DNA from: Paenibacillus sp. HB172176
Lineage (GTDB): Bacteria > Bacillota > Bacilli > Paenibacillales > Paenibacillaceae
NCBI RefSeq assembly: GCF_011947265.1
Contig: NZ_JAATHD010000027.1
Span: 1-64,000 of the forward strand
Direction: 5' to 3'
Length of the DNA stretch: 64,000 nt
Part shown: positions 53,069-60,668 of the stretch, one piece after another
Layout of the letters: the number at the start of each line of letters is the position of its first letter
How positions within the stretch are numbered: the stretch's first letter is position 1
Notes under the pieces: generated by a model
What the model was told of the DNA's origin: nothing
What the model saw: only the letters and a program-made list of their open reading frames with translations
Databases searched by the model: none
Program-made: the position numbers and the translations under genes

Positions 53069-54460
53069 TTACCCGATCAGGATATGATCCTCCGGATAGC
53101 CCAGCTTGGAGGTCTGGCGCTTCTGGGAAAGCGCGAAAGCGAGTGTAAGAGGGCCTAATCGTCCTAGAAACATAGTAATGGACACAATGACTTTGCCGGC
53201 GGGAGACAAATCATTGGTAAGTCCCATCGATAGGCCGGTGGTGCTGAAGGCCGAGGTGGCTTCGAACAAGACTTCCAGGAAATGCTCCTCGAGCATGTTC
53301 TCCGTCACGATGAGCAACAGGGCCACAGTCAATACAAAGGCCAGGGCGCTAATAACGACGGCCAACGCCCTCATGACCGTATCGTGAGCGATCTTGCGTT
53401 CAAAAGCATGGATTTGGCCTCCGCCCCGGAAGGTATTGAACGTGGCAAGCAAGAGCACAACAACGGTATTGGTCTTGATGCCGCCGCCGGTTCCGCCGGA
53501 TGCCGCGCCGATGAACATCAGAATGATGAGCAGAAATTGCGACGCCGTCACCATGGAACTGATGTCGATGGTGTTAAAGCCCGCGCTGCGCGGCGTCAGG
53601 CTCTGGAAGAGCGCCGCCATTATTCGCTCACCGTAGCTCATATCGCCGAAGGTGGCCTTGTTCCATGTTTCCAGAAGAAAGATCAGCAGAAAGCCGATTG
53701 CGGTCAAAGCGAGCGATGCCGTAAGCACAACCTTGGAATGCAGCGATAATCGTCGCCAGGAGCGCTTGCGGAAGATATCGACGATCACGATATATCCGAG
53801 TCCGCCGACCACAAACAGGGTAATAATCGTGAAATTGACTACGGGATCGCCTGCGAAACCGCTCAGACTGTCAGACCAAAGCGCAAAGCCCGCATTGTTG
53901 AAGGCGGACACGGAATGAAACATGCCGTAATAGAGCGCTTTGGCGAGCCCCATGTCGTCCATCCAGCGCAGTGTAAGCACAAGGGTGGCGACGGATTCGA
54001 ACGCGAATACAATCAGCACCATATAGAGTGACAGCTTCACTAGGCCTTGCGATGAGGTGGATTGCGTCGTTTGCTGAATAATGAGCCGTTGCTTGAGACC
54101 AATTCGCTTGCCGAGTATAATCGCGACCATGACGCCAACTGTCATGAAGCCGATGCCGCCTATCTGAATGAGAATCATTATGATAACTTGTCCGGCAACG
54201 GAGAAGGCGCTGCCTGTATCCACGACAACAAGGCCGTTTACGCAAACGGCCGAGACGGAGGTGAAGAACGCATTGAGAAATCCAACGGAATGATTCGTAC
54301 TCGACGAGAAGGGCATGCTGAGCAGCAGCGCGCCAACAAGGATCAACGCCGAGAAGACGACAGTTATGAGCTGCGGCGGGCTGATATTGTTTTTCAGCTT
54401 GATTACGATTCTCTCCGGCAGCGATAGACTGCCGGCTTTGCCCCGGCTAAGGTCGTTCAT
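53069..54460 (-). CDS. ktrB: Potassium uptake channel subunit KtrB
   Basis: KtrB/TrkH-type membrane subunit of a sodium-dependent potassium uptake system, 463 residues. The four pore loops are visible: AVCVNGLVVVDT (I), SAFNNAGFALW (II), TPRSAGFNTID (III) and STTGLSMGL (IV). Loop I has Asn where Thr is usual before the filter Gly. The ATG at 54460 is 7 bases after GGAG and overlaps the end of ktrA by 14 bases; the longer frame has no RBS. ktrA is directly upstream, so the pair is coupled. Confidence 0.93.
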   Translation of the reverse strand: MNDLSRGKAGSLSLPERIVIKLKNNISPPQLITVVFSALILVGALLLSMPFSSSTNHSVGFLNAFFTSVSAVCVNGLVVVDTGSAFSVAGQVIIMILIQIGGIGFMTVGVMVAIILGKRIGLKQRLIIQQTTQSTSSQGLVKLSLYMVLIVFAFESVATLVLTLRWMDDMGLAKALYYGMFHSVSAFNNAGFALWSDSLSGFAGDPVVNFTIITLFVVGGLGYIVIVDIFRKRSWRRLSLHSKVVLTASLALTAIGFLLIFLLETWNKATFGDMSYGERIMAALFQSLTPRSAGFNTIDISSMVTASQFLLIILMFIGAASGGTGGGIKTNTVVVLLLATFNTFRGGGQIHAFERKIAHDTVMRALAVVISALAFVLTVALLLIVTENMLEEHFLEVLFEATSAFSTTGLSMGLTNDLSPAGKVIVSITMFLGRLGPLTLAFALSQKRQTSKLGYPEDHILIG

Positions 54461-55109
54461 AGTCATTCTCCAGCTCGCGTATATCCTCGTAGCTGCCAAT
54501 AATGAGCAGAATATCTCCAGTATGGATTTGATCGTCGGCTAGCGGGGAGATGTTGATGGATTCGCCCGTCTTGATGGCCATGATCGTGCAGCCGTAGCGT
54601 GCGCGAATATTCAATTGCTTGAGCGAATAACCGTTCATCGCCGGCGGCGCCAGAATCTCAGATAGATTATATTCCGGCGACAGTTCGATATAATCGATCA
54701 GATTATCCGAGCTGAGCTGATTGCCGAGACGAACGCCCATATCCCTCTCCGGGTAGATAACATGGTCTGCGCCAATCTTGCTGAGCACCTTGCCGTGAGG
54801 CTCGTTCTTCGCTTTCGCGGTTACCTTCGGCACCTTCATGTCCTTGAGAAGCAGCGTCGTCAGAATGCTTGCCTGCAAGTCGTCGCCGATCGCGACGATG
54901 GCATGCGAGAAGTTGGTCGCGCCAAGCTCGCGCAGCACCAGCTCATCCGTGCAATCTGCCTGCAGGGCATGCGTAGCAATAGACGCCATATCCTGTACAA
55001 GCTGTTCATTCTTGTCGACGGCCAGAACCTCATGTCCGTTCTCGATCAGGGTTCTCGTCAAGCTGGATCCGAAGCGGCCAAGACCGATGACCATAAACTG
55101 TTTTTTCAC
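54447..55109 (-). CDS. ktrA: Potassium uptake regulatory subunit KtrA
   Basis: KtrA is the cytosolic RCK gating subunit of Ktr and in many Firmicutes binds cyclic di-AMP as well as ATP. The GTG at 55109 gives VKKQFMVIGLGRFGSSL, with the Rossmann GxGxxG motif right at the start, and about 220 residues, the family length; the ATG at 55151 lacks an RBS. RCK_N is at 1-135 and RCK_C at about 140-220. It overlaps ktrB. Confidence 0.93.
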   Translation of the reverse strand: MKKQFMVIGLGRFGSSLTRTLIENGHEVLAVDKNEQLVQDMASIATHALQADCTDELVLRELGATNFSHAIVAIGDDLQASILTTLLLKDMKVPKVTAKAKNEPHGKVLSKIGADHVIYPERDMGVRLGNQLSSDNLIDYIELSPEYNLSEILAPPAMNGYSLKQLNIRARYGCTIMAIKTGESINISPLADDQIHTGDILLIIGSYEDIRELENDYERP

Positions 55110-55303
55110 GCGATCACATCCTAATAGGTATGGGGATGAGGAGGGCTTCATCCATGATTTTCAAATGCTTTGCTGTGTAACATGATAGGAGACTGAGGCG
55201 GTTTTGTCAAAGGTCAATTCGGTGCGGGTTGGGGGCGTTTACTGGTTACATTATTTCCTGGAAAATAGCCGCTCATTCCCGTTATTGCGGGAGCTGTGAA
55301 AAA

Positions 55304-55350
55304 GGAGAGACTGCGGGTTATGGCCGCATGGGGCCATAACCCGCAGTCTC
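55304..55350. terminator. Terminator between DUF4870 gene and ktrA
   Basis: A perfect 19-bp stem (55307-55325 with 55332-55350, e.g. GAGACTGCGGG/CCCGCAGTCTC) and a 6-base loop, followed on the minus strand by TCCTTTTTC. It ends the DUF4870 transcript. Between here and ktrA (55110-55303) only a small CCCG/CGGG hairpin is seen. Confidence 0.8.
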
Positions 55351-55424
55351 TTGTCAAGATGGACATTGCAGGGATTACAAAATGATATAACGGGTATAGA
55401 CAGGGTGAAGCTGTTCTCTGAATT

Positions 55425-55778
55425 TTAGAACTTCCGCGACTGGGCTTCCACGAAGTCTCCGATAATCGGCAGCTTGTACTGCTTCCCTTGCAGAGCGAGA
55501 AGCATAAGCGCGATCCAGAGCACGAAGGTAAGCAGCGAGATCAGAACGCCAATCAGTCCGCCAATGAACGGAATGAACCTGGCAATCAGGCTGGCCGCAA
55601 ATAAGATGGCGAATGTAATGGTGGATTGCGTAGCATGAAATTTCACCGAGCGGCTTTGCTTCTCTATAACGAGAAAGATAATGCCAGTGATAAAGGTTAA
55701 TAGATAACAAAGCAGACCCGCCACCTTGGGATCTAATCCTGTTGAGGAGGGTTCTGGGTTGACATTTACCGGTTCCAT
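55425..55778 (-). CDS. DUF4870 membrane protein
   Basis: A 117-residue membrane protein with three to four hydrophobic segments (about 19-37, 50-68, 70-100). The motif KVAGLLCYLLTFITGIIFL and VKFHATQST are typical of DUF4870 (Tic20-like fold). The function is unknown. The N-terminus is polar and Pro-rich. RBS AAGGATG. It stands alone on the lagging strand. Confidence 0.82.
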   Translation of the reverse strand: MEPVNVNPEPSSTGLDPKVAGLLCYLLTFITGIIFLVIEKQSRSVKFHATQSTITFAILFAASLIARFIPFIGGLIGVLISLLTFVLWIALMLLALQGKQYKLPIIGDFVEAQSRKF

Positions 55779-55991
55779 CTTGATTCATCATCCTTTCGAG
55801 GTCGTGTGCTTGCAATGATTGTATTCGCTGCGACAGGGCAGTAGACCTCCTTTTTGCCGACAAAATTCCACTTTTACCATTAATTTTTGTAAGAACTTTG
55901 TAACCTGTTGCGAATCTTGATCGTCTACAATAGAAAAGGCAGATTTTATAGAAAAACAGAGATAAGTTTTTTTGGATTGGAGAGAATCGTT

Positions 55992-57059
55992 ATGCTGAAA
56001 AAAAGAAAATGGATGTATATGCTATGTGTGATTATCATCGTTCTATTAACCTCAGTCTATTTCAATCGACAGGTGCTGGCCAGCGTCGGCTTCGACTGGT
56101 TCGTGCAGGATCGCATCGAAGCCGGGCTTAAGGATTCCTACAAGCCGGTCGAAGGACGGGAACCGACTCCCGCGCCGACCGACGCGCCGAAGCCGGAGAA
56201 GGAGGATCCGTATTCGATCCTGCTGCTTGGCGTGGATCAGCGCACATCGGAAACCGGCCGTTCGGATACGATGCTCTATACAGTCGTACGTCCCCAAGAC
56301 GGCAATATTCTGATGATCTCTATTCCGCGCGATATGTATGTCGAGCTCGTAGGCAAGGATCGGTCGGATAAGATCAATGCTGCTTACGCATATGGCGGAG
56401 CGGGCATGGCGATGGATACGGTGGAGAAATTTCTGAATTCGCCGGTGAATCATTACGCGACGATCAATTTCCAAGGCTTCCGCGACGTTATCGACACGCT
56501 TGGAGGCATCTCGCTTCCCATTACGGAGGATATTGTGAACAAGGATCCGCTTCACGAGCATTTCGTCATAAAAGCGAATCAGGATTCATACGATGGGAAT
56601 GATGCTCTGAATTTTGTGCGCTACCGGGAGGATGCCGGCGGCGATCTCAGCCGCACGGAGCGACAACATGAGTTCCTTCATGCTATGATAGACAAGGCGA
56701 CGAATCTGAAGCAATGGTCGAAGATCCCGACATTGATCGGCATTCTCGGCGACAACTTCAGCACGGACATCCCGCCGGAGAAGCTGGTCGATCTGGCGCA
56801 GAGCATGCTGCAGCAGAGCAATCGCAATCTGTACAGCCATACGATGCTCGGCAATGGACATCGACTGGTGGAGGGCGGACCTTGGTATTATTTTGCAGAT
56901 GAAGATGATCTTGCAGAAGTAGAGACAATGATTCAGAGTTGGCTTGATGCGGATACGCCGGCCGCGAGCTTGATTCTTCCTTCCGAATACGCTTCCGAGC
57001 AGAAGGAGGTTCAAGGACCGCCAAGCCCGGATGCTTCCGCCGCGACTGGAACGGAGTGA
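55992..57059 (+). CDS. LytR-CpsA-Psr (LCP) family ligase
   Basis: LCP enzymes attach teichoic acids or other glycopolymers to peptidoglycan outside the membrane. 355 residues from the ATG at 55992, 7 bases after GGAGAG. A single N-terminal membrane helix (about 8-28) is followed by a Pro-rich linker and the LCP domain with LLLGVDQRTSETGRSDTML, SIPRDMYVEL and FVRYREDAGGDLSRTERQ, which carry the conserved Asp and Arg residues. The CBS-domain gene begins at the base after the stop codon. Confidence 0.92.
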   Translation: MLKKRKWMYMLCVIIIVLLTSVYFNRQVLASVGFDWFVQDRIEAGLKDSYKPVEGREPTPAPTDAPKPEKEDPYSILLLGVDQRTSETGRSDTMLYTVVRPQDGNILMISIPRDMYVELVGKDRSDKINAAYAYGGAGMAMDTVEKFLNSPVNHYATINFQGFRDVIDTLGGISLPITEDIVNKDPLHEHFVIKANQDSYDGNDALNFVRYREDAGGDLSRTERQHEFLHAMIDKATNLKQWSKIPTLIGILGDNFSTDIPPEKLVDLAQSMLQQSNRNLYSHTMLGNGHRLVEGGPWYYFADEDDLAEVETMIQSWLDADTPAASLILPSEYASEQKEVQGPPSPDASAATGTE

Positions 57060-57476
57060 ATGAATGTGAATATCGCTTTTTTCTTGCTTCCGAAGCAAGA
57101 GGTGGTCTGTCTTCCCCATGATGCCACGCTGAGACAAGCGCTGGAGCGAATGGAGTATCACCGCTATACCGCGGTCCCGATTATTAATCAAGAGGGCGGC
57201 TATTGCGGTACGGTGACGGAGGGCGACATGCTCTGGTTCATGAAGAGCAGACCGGGATTAACCTTTGAAGGAACGAATAAGATAAAGCTGAGTGAAGTGC
57301 CGCTTCGCATGAATAACAAGTCGGTCAATATTGATGCCAATATGGACGATCTGATCTCCTTGTCGAAGGTGCAGAACTTTGTGCCGGTGGTGGATGATCG
57401 CAATCATTTCATAGGCATTGTGCGAAGAAGCGAAATTATTGATTATTGCCAGAAGGGACTCTCCGAGCGGGCGTAA
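57060..57476 (+). CDS. Two-CBS-domain protein
   Basis: A 138-residue protein consisting of a pair of CBS domains (about 15-65 and 85-138), with FVPVVDDRNHFIGIVRRSEII at the end. CBS pairs bind adenosine nucleotides, and related small proteins in Firmicutes bind cyclic di-AMP, but there is no direct evidence here. It starts directly after the LCP stop codon, so it is translationally coupled to it. Confidence 0.85.
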   Translation: MNVNIAFFLLPKQEVVCLPHDATLRQALERMEYHRYTAVPIINQEGGYCGTVTEGDMLWFMKSRPGLTFEGTNKIKLSEVPLRMNNKSVNIDANMDDLISLSKVQNFVPVVDDRNHFIGIVRRSEIIDYCQKGLSERA

Positions 57477-57518
57477 GCAATCGGAGGGACAATGGCAGGG
57501 ATTCCAATTAAAATACGA

Positions 57519-57560
57519 AAAAACGCCGAGCCGGTTCAATAATCAGGCTTGGCGTTTTTT
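57519..57560. terminator. Shared terminator, CBS gene and WYL gene
   Basis: AAAACGCCGAGCC and GGCTTGGCGTTTT pair around a 13-base loop, with A and T runs on both sides. It serves the two convergent genes. Confidence 0.85.
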
Positions 57561-57561
57561 G

Positions 57562-58533
57562 TCAGGAGGTTGGCGGCGCCCCTGAAAGACGTTCTTCCAA
57601 AATGGCGCGCAGTTCATCAGGTATGCGTTCAAACGCGATTCCCTTCCCCAAGAATAATAACCAATCGGCATAATACGCCAGCGACTCGACATCGCTCACA
57701 TCGAGTGGGACATGGAAAACCCCGCTCGACTGAAACATCCCGGTGAAGGATAATACAATTCCCGGCGGGTGCAGCCGCTTAAAACGTTGAATCCCGGTCG
57801 AGTCCAGATTTACAACAAGATTAGCCTCGCGTGCGATCAGCCGTTTCTTGTTCAAAATCTCTTGCGCGGTCAACTTCATCTTTTGTTCGGATACGGCCGA
57901 ATCCCGCAGCTTCTCAACAGGCAAATAACGAAATTCATCACGATCGAAATCGTAAACCTCGACCAACCATTGCGAGTTCGAGTTAAACGTATGAAGCAAA
58001 TAAACGTCCATTAGCTGTGGCCATCCCGGACTCTCCTCATAAGTCAAACGAAGGTGTTTATCCCGCACGGCAAGCGAAATAAGCTTGTTCAGCTCCGCGG
58101 GAGCCGCGTCATCGAGCTCCAGAAGATTCGGATTGCCCGGATTTGTATTCTCGAAAAGCAAGATTTGATTCAGCTCGATCAGCTCGTCTTGCTGGGTTTG
58201 CGATGCGATGCCGATGAGTTTTTCGGTGATGGAACGGCGATTTTGCAAATAGGGCAGCTGTGAATTTTTCGAGGCGATAAAGCTGATGAAGATCGCCTTA
58301 AGCTCTTCCGGCGTGAAGCGGACAGAGGGAAGATACTGATTTTGCAGGACATGATAACCGCCGCCTCGCCCAAGCTCGGTCGTAAGCGGAAAGCCCATCT
58401 CCTGAATTTCGTTCATGTAGCGAATCGCCGTCGCGCGGGAAATTTTGAATTCCCGCTGAATCTCGGCAATCGTAAAATGCGCTCGGTTATTGATGTAGCG
58501 CATGACCAGATTCACTCGTTCTGTTTTCTTCAT
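57562..58533 (-). CDS. HTH-WYL transcription regulator
   Basis: A YafY-like regulator of about 323 residues. The N-terminal winged HTH (about 1-70) contains FTIAEIQREFKISRATAIRY; the middle WYL domain (about 130-215) has LRLTYEESPGWPQLMDVYLL, where W/Y/L residues are partly replaced, and a WCX end. WYL regulators sense ligands such as nucleotides or nucleic acid. The ATG at 58533 starts MKKTERVNLV; a TTG at 58569 is in frame but less likely. It is divergent from two GyrI-like genes, with a palindrome between. Confidence 0.85.
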   Translation of the reverse strand: MKKTERVNLVMRYINNRAHFTIAEIQREFKISRATAIRYMNEIQEMGFPLTTELGRGGGYHVLQNQYLPSVRFTPEELKAIFISFIASKNSQLPYLQNRRSITEKLIGIASQTQQDELIELNQILLFENTNPGNPNLLELDDAAPAELNKLISLAVRDKHLRLTYEESPGWPQLMDVYLLHTFNSNSQWLVEVYDFDRDEFRYLPVEKLRDSAVSEQKMKLTAQEILNKKRLIAREANLVVNLDSTGIQRFKRLHPPGIVLSFTGMFQSSGVFHVPLDVSDVESLAYYADWLLFLGKGIAFERIPDELRAILEERLSGAPPTS

Positions 58534-58543
58534 GCTATAAAGA

Positions 58544-58560
58544 GTATCATTTTTTGATAC
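58544..58560. promoter_or_regulatory. Palindromic operator candidate
   Basis: GTATCA and TGATAC, a perfect 6-bp inverted repeat with a 5-base T spacer, just upstream of the WYL gene start and between the divergent genes. It is the obvious candidate binding site for the WYL regulator. Confidence 0.6.
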
Positions 58561-58615
58561 ATTTAACAAATAGAATCAATCTTGTAAAACAAATTCGTAA
58601 GGGAGAGAATAAAAC

Positions 58616-59089
58616 ATGTCCAATTATTCGATTAAAACAGTTTCGGAAAACTACAAAATGACCGGTTTCGGTGTTGTGCTGGAAGACTATAACAACTGGG
58701 CGGGCAATGCGGCAAAAACGGCGTCGAAAAAAGCGGAAATTATTGAAAACGGCAAGCTGGCCGAGCTTCTCGCGCTTGCTGACGGGCAAGAATATCAAAT
58801 CAATTATGTGATCGACGGCAAGGCTTGGCGAGGCTTCGGAGTAATGGGCGAATTCGATGTCGAAGACGCGGTCGTTCTCGATTTCCTCGCCGGCGACTAT
58901 ATCGTCGTGGGGGGCACAGGCGCCGACAAAGATCATCTTGCCGACGAAATCACAGGGAAGGTTTTCGGCGGTACGCTGCAAGAAATCACAGATTACAAAT
59001 ATGTTGGACCGGGCAACTCAACCTTCGTCAAGGAGGCTGAAAACGGAGGATTTTACGGCGAAATGTGGCTTCGAGCAAAGAGAACTTAA
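58616..59089 (+). CDS. GyrI-like small-molecule-binding protein, copy 1
   Basis: A 157-residue stand-alone protein with the GyrI-like/effector-binding fold pattern: MSNYSIKTVSENYKMTGFGV at the start and IVVGGTGADKDHLADEITG, DYKYVGPGN and GFYGEMWL at the end. Such domains bind or sometimes hydrolyse small hydrophobic or toxic molecules. It is clearly homologous to the next gene. RBS AAGGGAGAG. It is divergent from the WYL regulator. Confidence 0.78.
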   Translation: MSNYSIKTVSENYKMTGFGVVLEDYNNWAGNAAKTASKKAEIIENGKLAELLALADGQEYQINYVIDGKAWRGFGVMGEFDVEDAVVLDFLAGDYIVVGGTGADKDHLADEITGKVFGGTLQEITDYKYVGPGNSTFVKEAENGGFYGEMWLRAKRT

Positions 59090-59100
59090 GGAGCGTTGAC

Positions 59101-59577
59101 ATGGCAGAGTATACAATTGAACGCAAAGACGCATTCACATTAACCGCGTATGGGTTTTCCATTCAGTCGAATTTTCAAGACATGGGAGCCTTGCAAAAGG
59201 AAAAAGCGGAGTTTTGGGGCGGACTTAAGGCAGACGGACGGTACGATAAGCTCAAAAGCGCCGCAAAGGATGATCGTGAATGGTCGGTCAACGAGGTTTA
59301 TCAAGGAAAACCCTGGAATTATTTTGCGGTCGAGGCTGGAAAAGCAGTGCCTGACGCAACGCGCGTCATTGAGTTTCCGGAGAGCGAGTACATCGTGGTT
59401 GCAGGACAAGGCGACAAGGAGACGTTGTTTGATCAGCTGACATACCGCGCTTTTGGCGAAGTCTTGAGCAAAATTACTGATTATGCTTACATCGGCGGTC
59501 CGAATGCAACCTATCGCGAAGAAAACGGCGACGGCGCTTTCTACGGCGAGTTCTGGGTGCCGGTAGTCAAAAAATAA
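59101..59577 (+). CDS. GyrI-like small-molecule-binding protein, copy 2
   Basis: A 158-residue paralog of the preceding gene, starting MAEYTIERKDAFTLTAYGF and ending GAFYGEFWVPVVKK, with SEYIVVAGQGDKETLFDQL matching copy 1. The ATG at 59101 lies 6 bases after AAGGAG, only 11 bases past the copy 1 stop; the longer frame overlaps copy 1 without an RBS. The two form an operon ended by a strong terminator. Confidence 0.8.
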   Translation: MAEYTIERKDAFTLTAYGFSIQSNFQDMGALQKEKAEFWGGLKADGRYDKLKSAAKDDREWSVNEVYQGKPWNYFAVEAGKAVPDATRVIEFPESEYIVVAGQGDKETLFDQLTYRAFGEVLSKITDYAYIGGPNATYREENGDGAFYGEFWVPVVKK

Positions 59578-59597
59578 CAGAGCTTTAATAACAGCGC

Positions 59598-59646
59598 GAC
59601 CTTCACCATAGGAGAGCTTCTCCTATGTCAGTGAAGGTCTTTTTTT
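59598..59646 (+). terminator. Terminator after the GyrI-like pair
   Basis: GACCTTCAC and GTGAAGGTC form the outer stem and CATAGGAGA/TCTCCTATG the inner, followed by seven T. Confidence 0.9.
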
Positions 59647-59747
59647 CGTGCATAGTCGCAGCCCCGTAGAACGGTCCTAGCGTCAGAGAGCATTTGTGCT
59701 ATAATGAGTGTTGAATGTCCTGATTATGACTTGTAGAGGTGAACGGT

Positions 59748-60650
59748 TTGAAAACTGGGTTGAAACCAGTGTTATGGAGCGCTGCCGCGTTCTTGCTGTT
59801 GATTATGATTGCTGTACCCGTACTTAATGTGCCCGCTTTTCTACTCATGATGGTTCCCTATGTGGTCTTGTACGCGACGCTTCCGAGAGGCGCGTTCGCG
59901 CTCCATCTCATCCCCGTATGGGCGGCAGCCACTTTCATTATAGGACCCTCTGCCTTATTGATCGGCATCTTCGTTCTTCTGCCGTCGATTGTGATGGGAC
60001 ACTTATATTGCAAAGGCGCGCCGGCCTCGAAGGTTATCCGCATGGTTACTCTGACGTTATTGGCGGAGCTCATGCTGGAGCTGCTCATGTTCGAGGTGAT
60101 TCTCGACTATTCCCTGCTGGACGAAATCGGCGATATGATTCGTACCTCCATTAATGATGTGATGAATCAAGGCTTGCTGGCGGAGGGCTGGGACCCTGAT
60201 TATACCGAACAACTGATCACGATGGTCATTCAGATGATCCCGCTGACGTTTATCGTGCTGTCCTTCATGATGGCGGTAATCGCTCAGTATATCGCGCGCA
60301 GGGCACTGAAGGGCGGCGAGCTGCAGATTGCGGCTTTCCCGAGGGCGAAGGACTGGAGACTGCCGCGGGTGCTCGTGTTCTACTATTTGATTGCTTACAT
60401 GGTCAAAATGTTCCTGTCGCCGACGGATGAATCCTTCATCGCCGTTGCGGTGTTCAATCTGGTGCCGCTGCTCAGCTATGTATTCGCCTTCCAGGCGATC
60501 GGATTCTTCTTCTATATCGCGCATCAGCGCAAATGGCCGCGAATCGTGCCGATTCTTATCGCGATTCCCGTTCTCATCTTTCCGCCGCTTAGTTTAATCG
60601 GAGTTCTGGACACGGTCTTCCCTATACGAAAGCCGTTTACAAAACCTTAG
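59748..60650 (+). CDS. yybS: DUF2232 membrane protein, YybS
   Basis: YybS is a polytopic membrane protein of unknown function, always found before gdpP in Bacillales. About 300 residues with seven or eight predicted membrane segments. The TTG at 59748 lies 6 bases after AGAGGTG and is the likely start; the GTG at 59739 is inside that RBS. It is followed by gdpP after 18 bases, in the usual yybS-gdpP-rplI order. Confidence 0.9.
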   Translation: MKTGLKPVLWSAAAFLLLIMIAVPVLNVPAFLLMMVPYVVLYATLPRGAFALHLIPVWAAATFIIGPSALLIGIFVLLPSIVMGHLYCKGAPASKVIRMVTLTLLAELMLELLMFEVILDYSLLDEIGDMIRTSINDVMNQGLLAEGWDPDYTEQLITMVIQMIPLTFIVLSFMMAVIAQYIARRALKGGELQIAAFPRAKDWRLPRVLVFYYLIAYMVKMFLSPTDESFIAVAVFNLVPLLSYVFAFQAIGFFFYIAHQRKWPRIVPILIAIPVLIFPPLSLIGVLDTVFPIRKPFTKP

Positions 60651-60668
60651 CACAGGAGCGATGATAAG

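Noticed and set aside
55110..55303. Cyclic di-AMP (ydaO-type) riboswitch before ktrA
   Set aside because: Expected for some ktr operons, but the conserved core sequences are not present in this interval.
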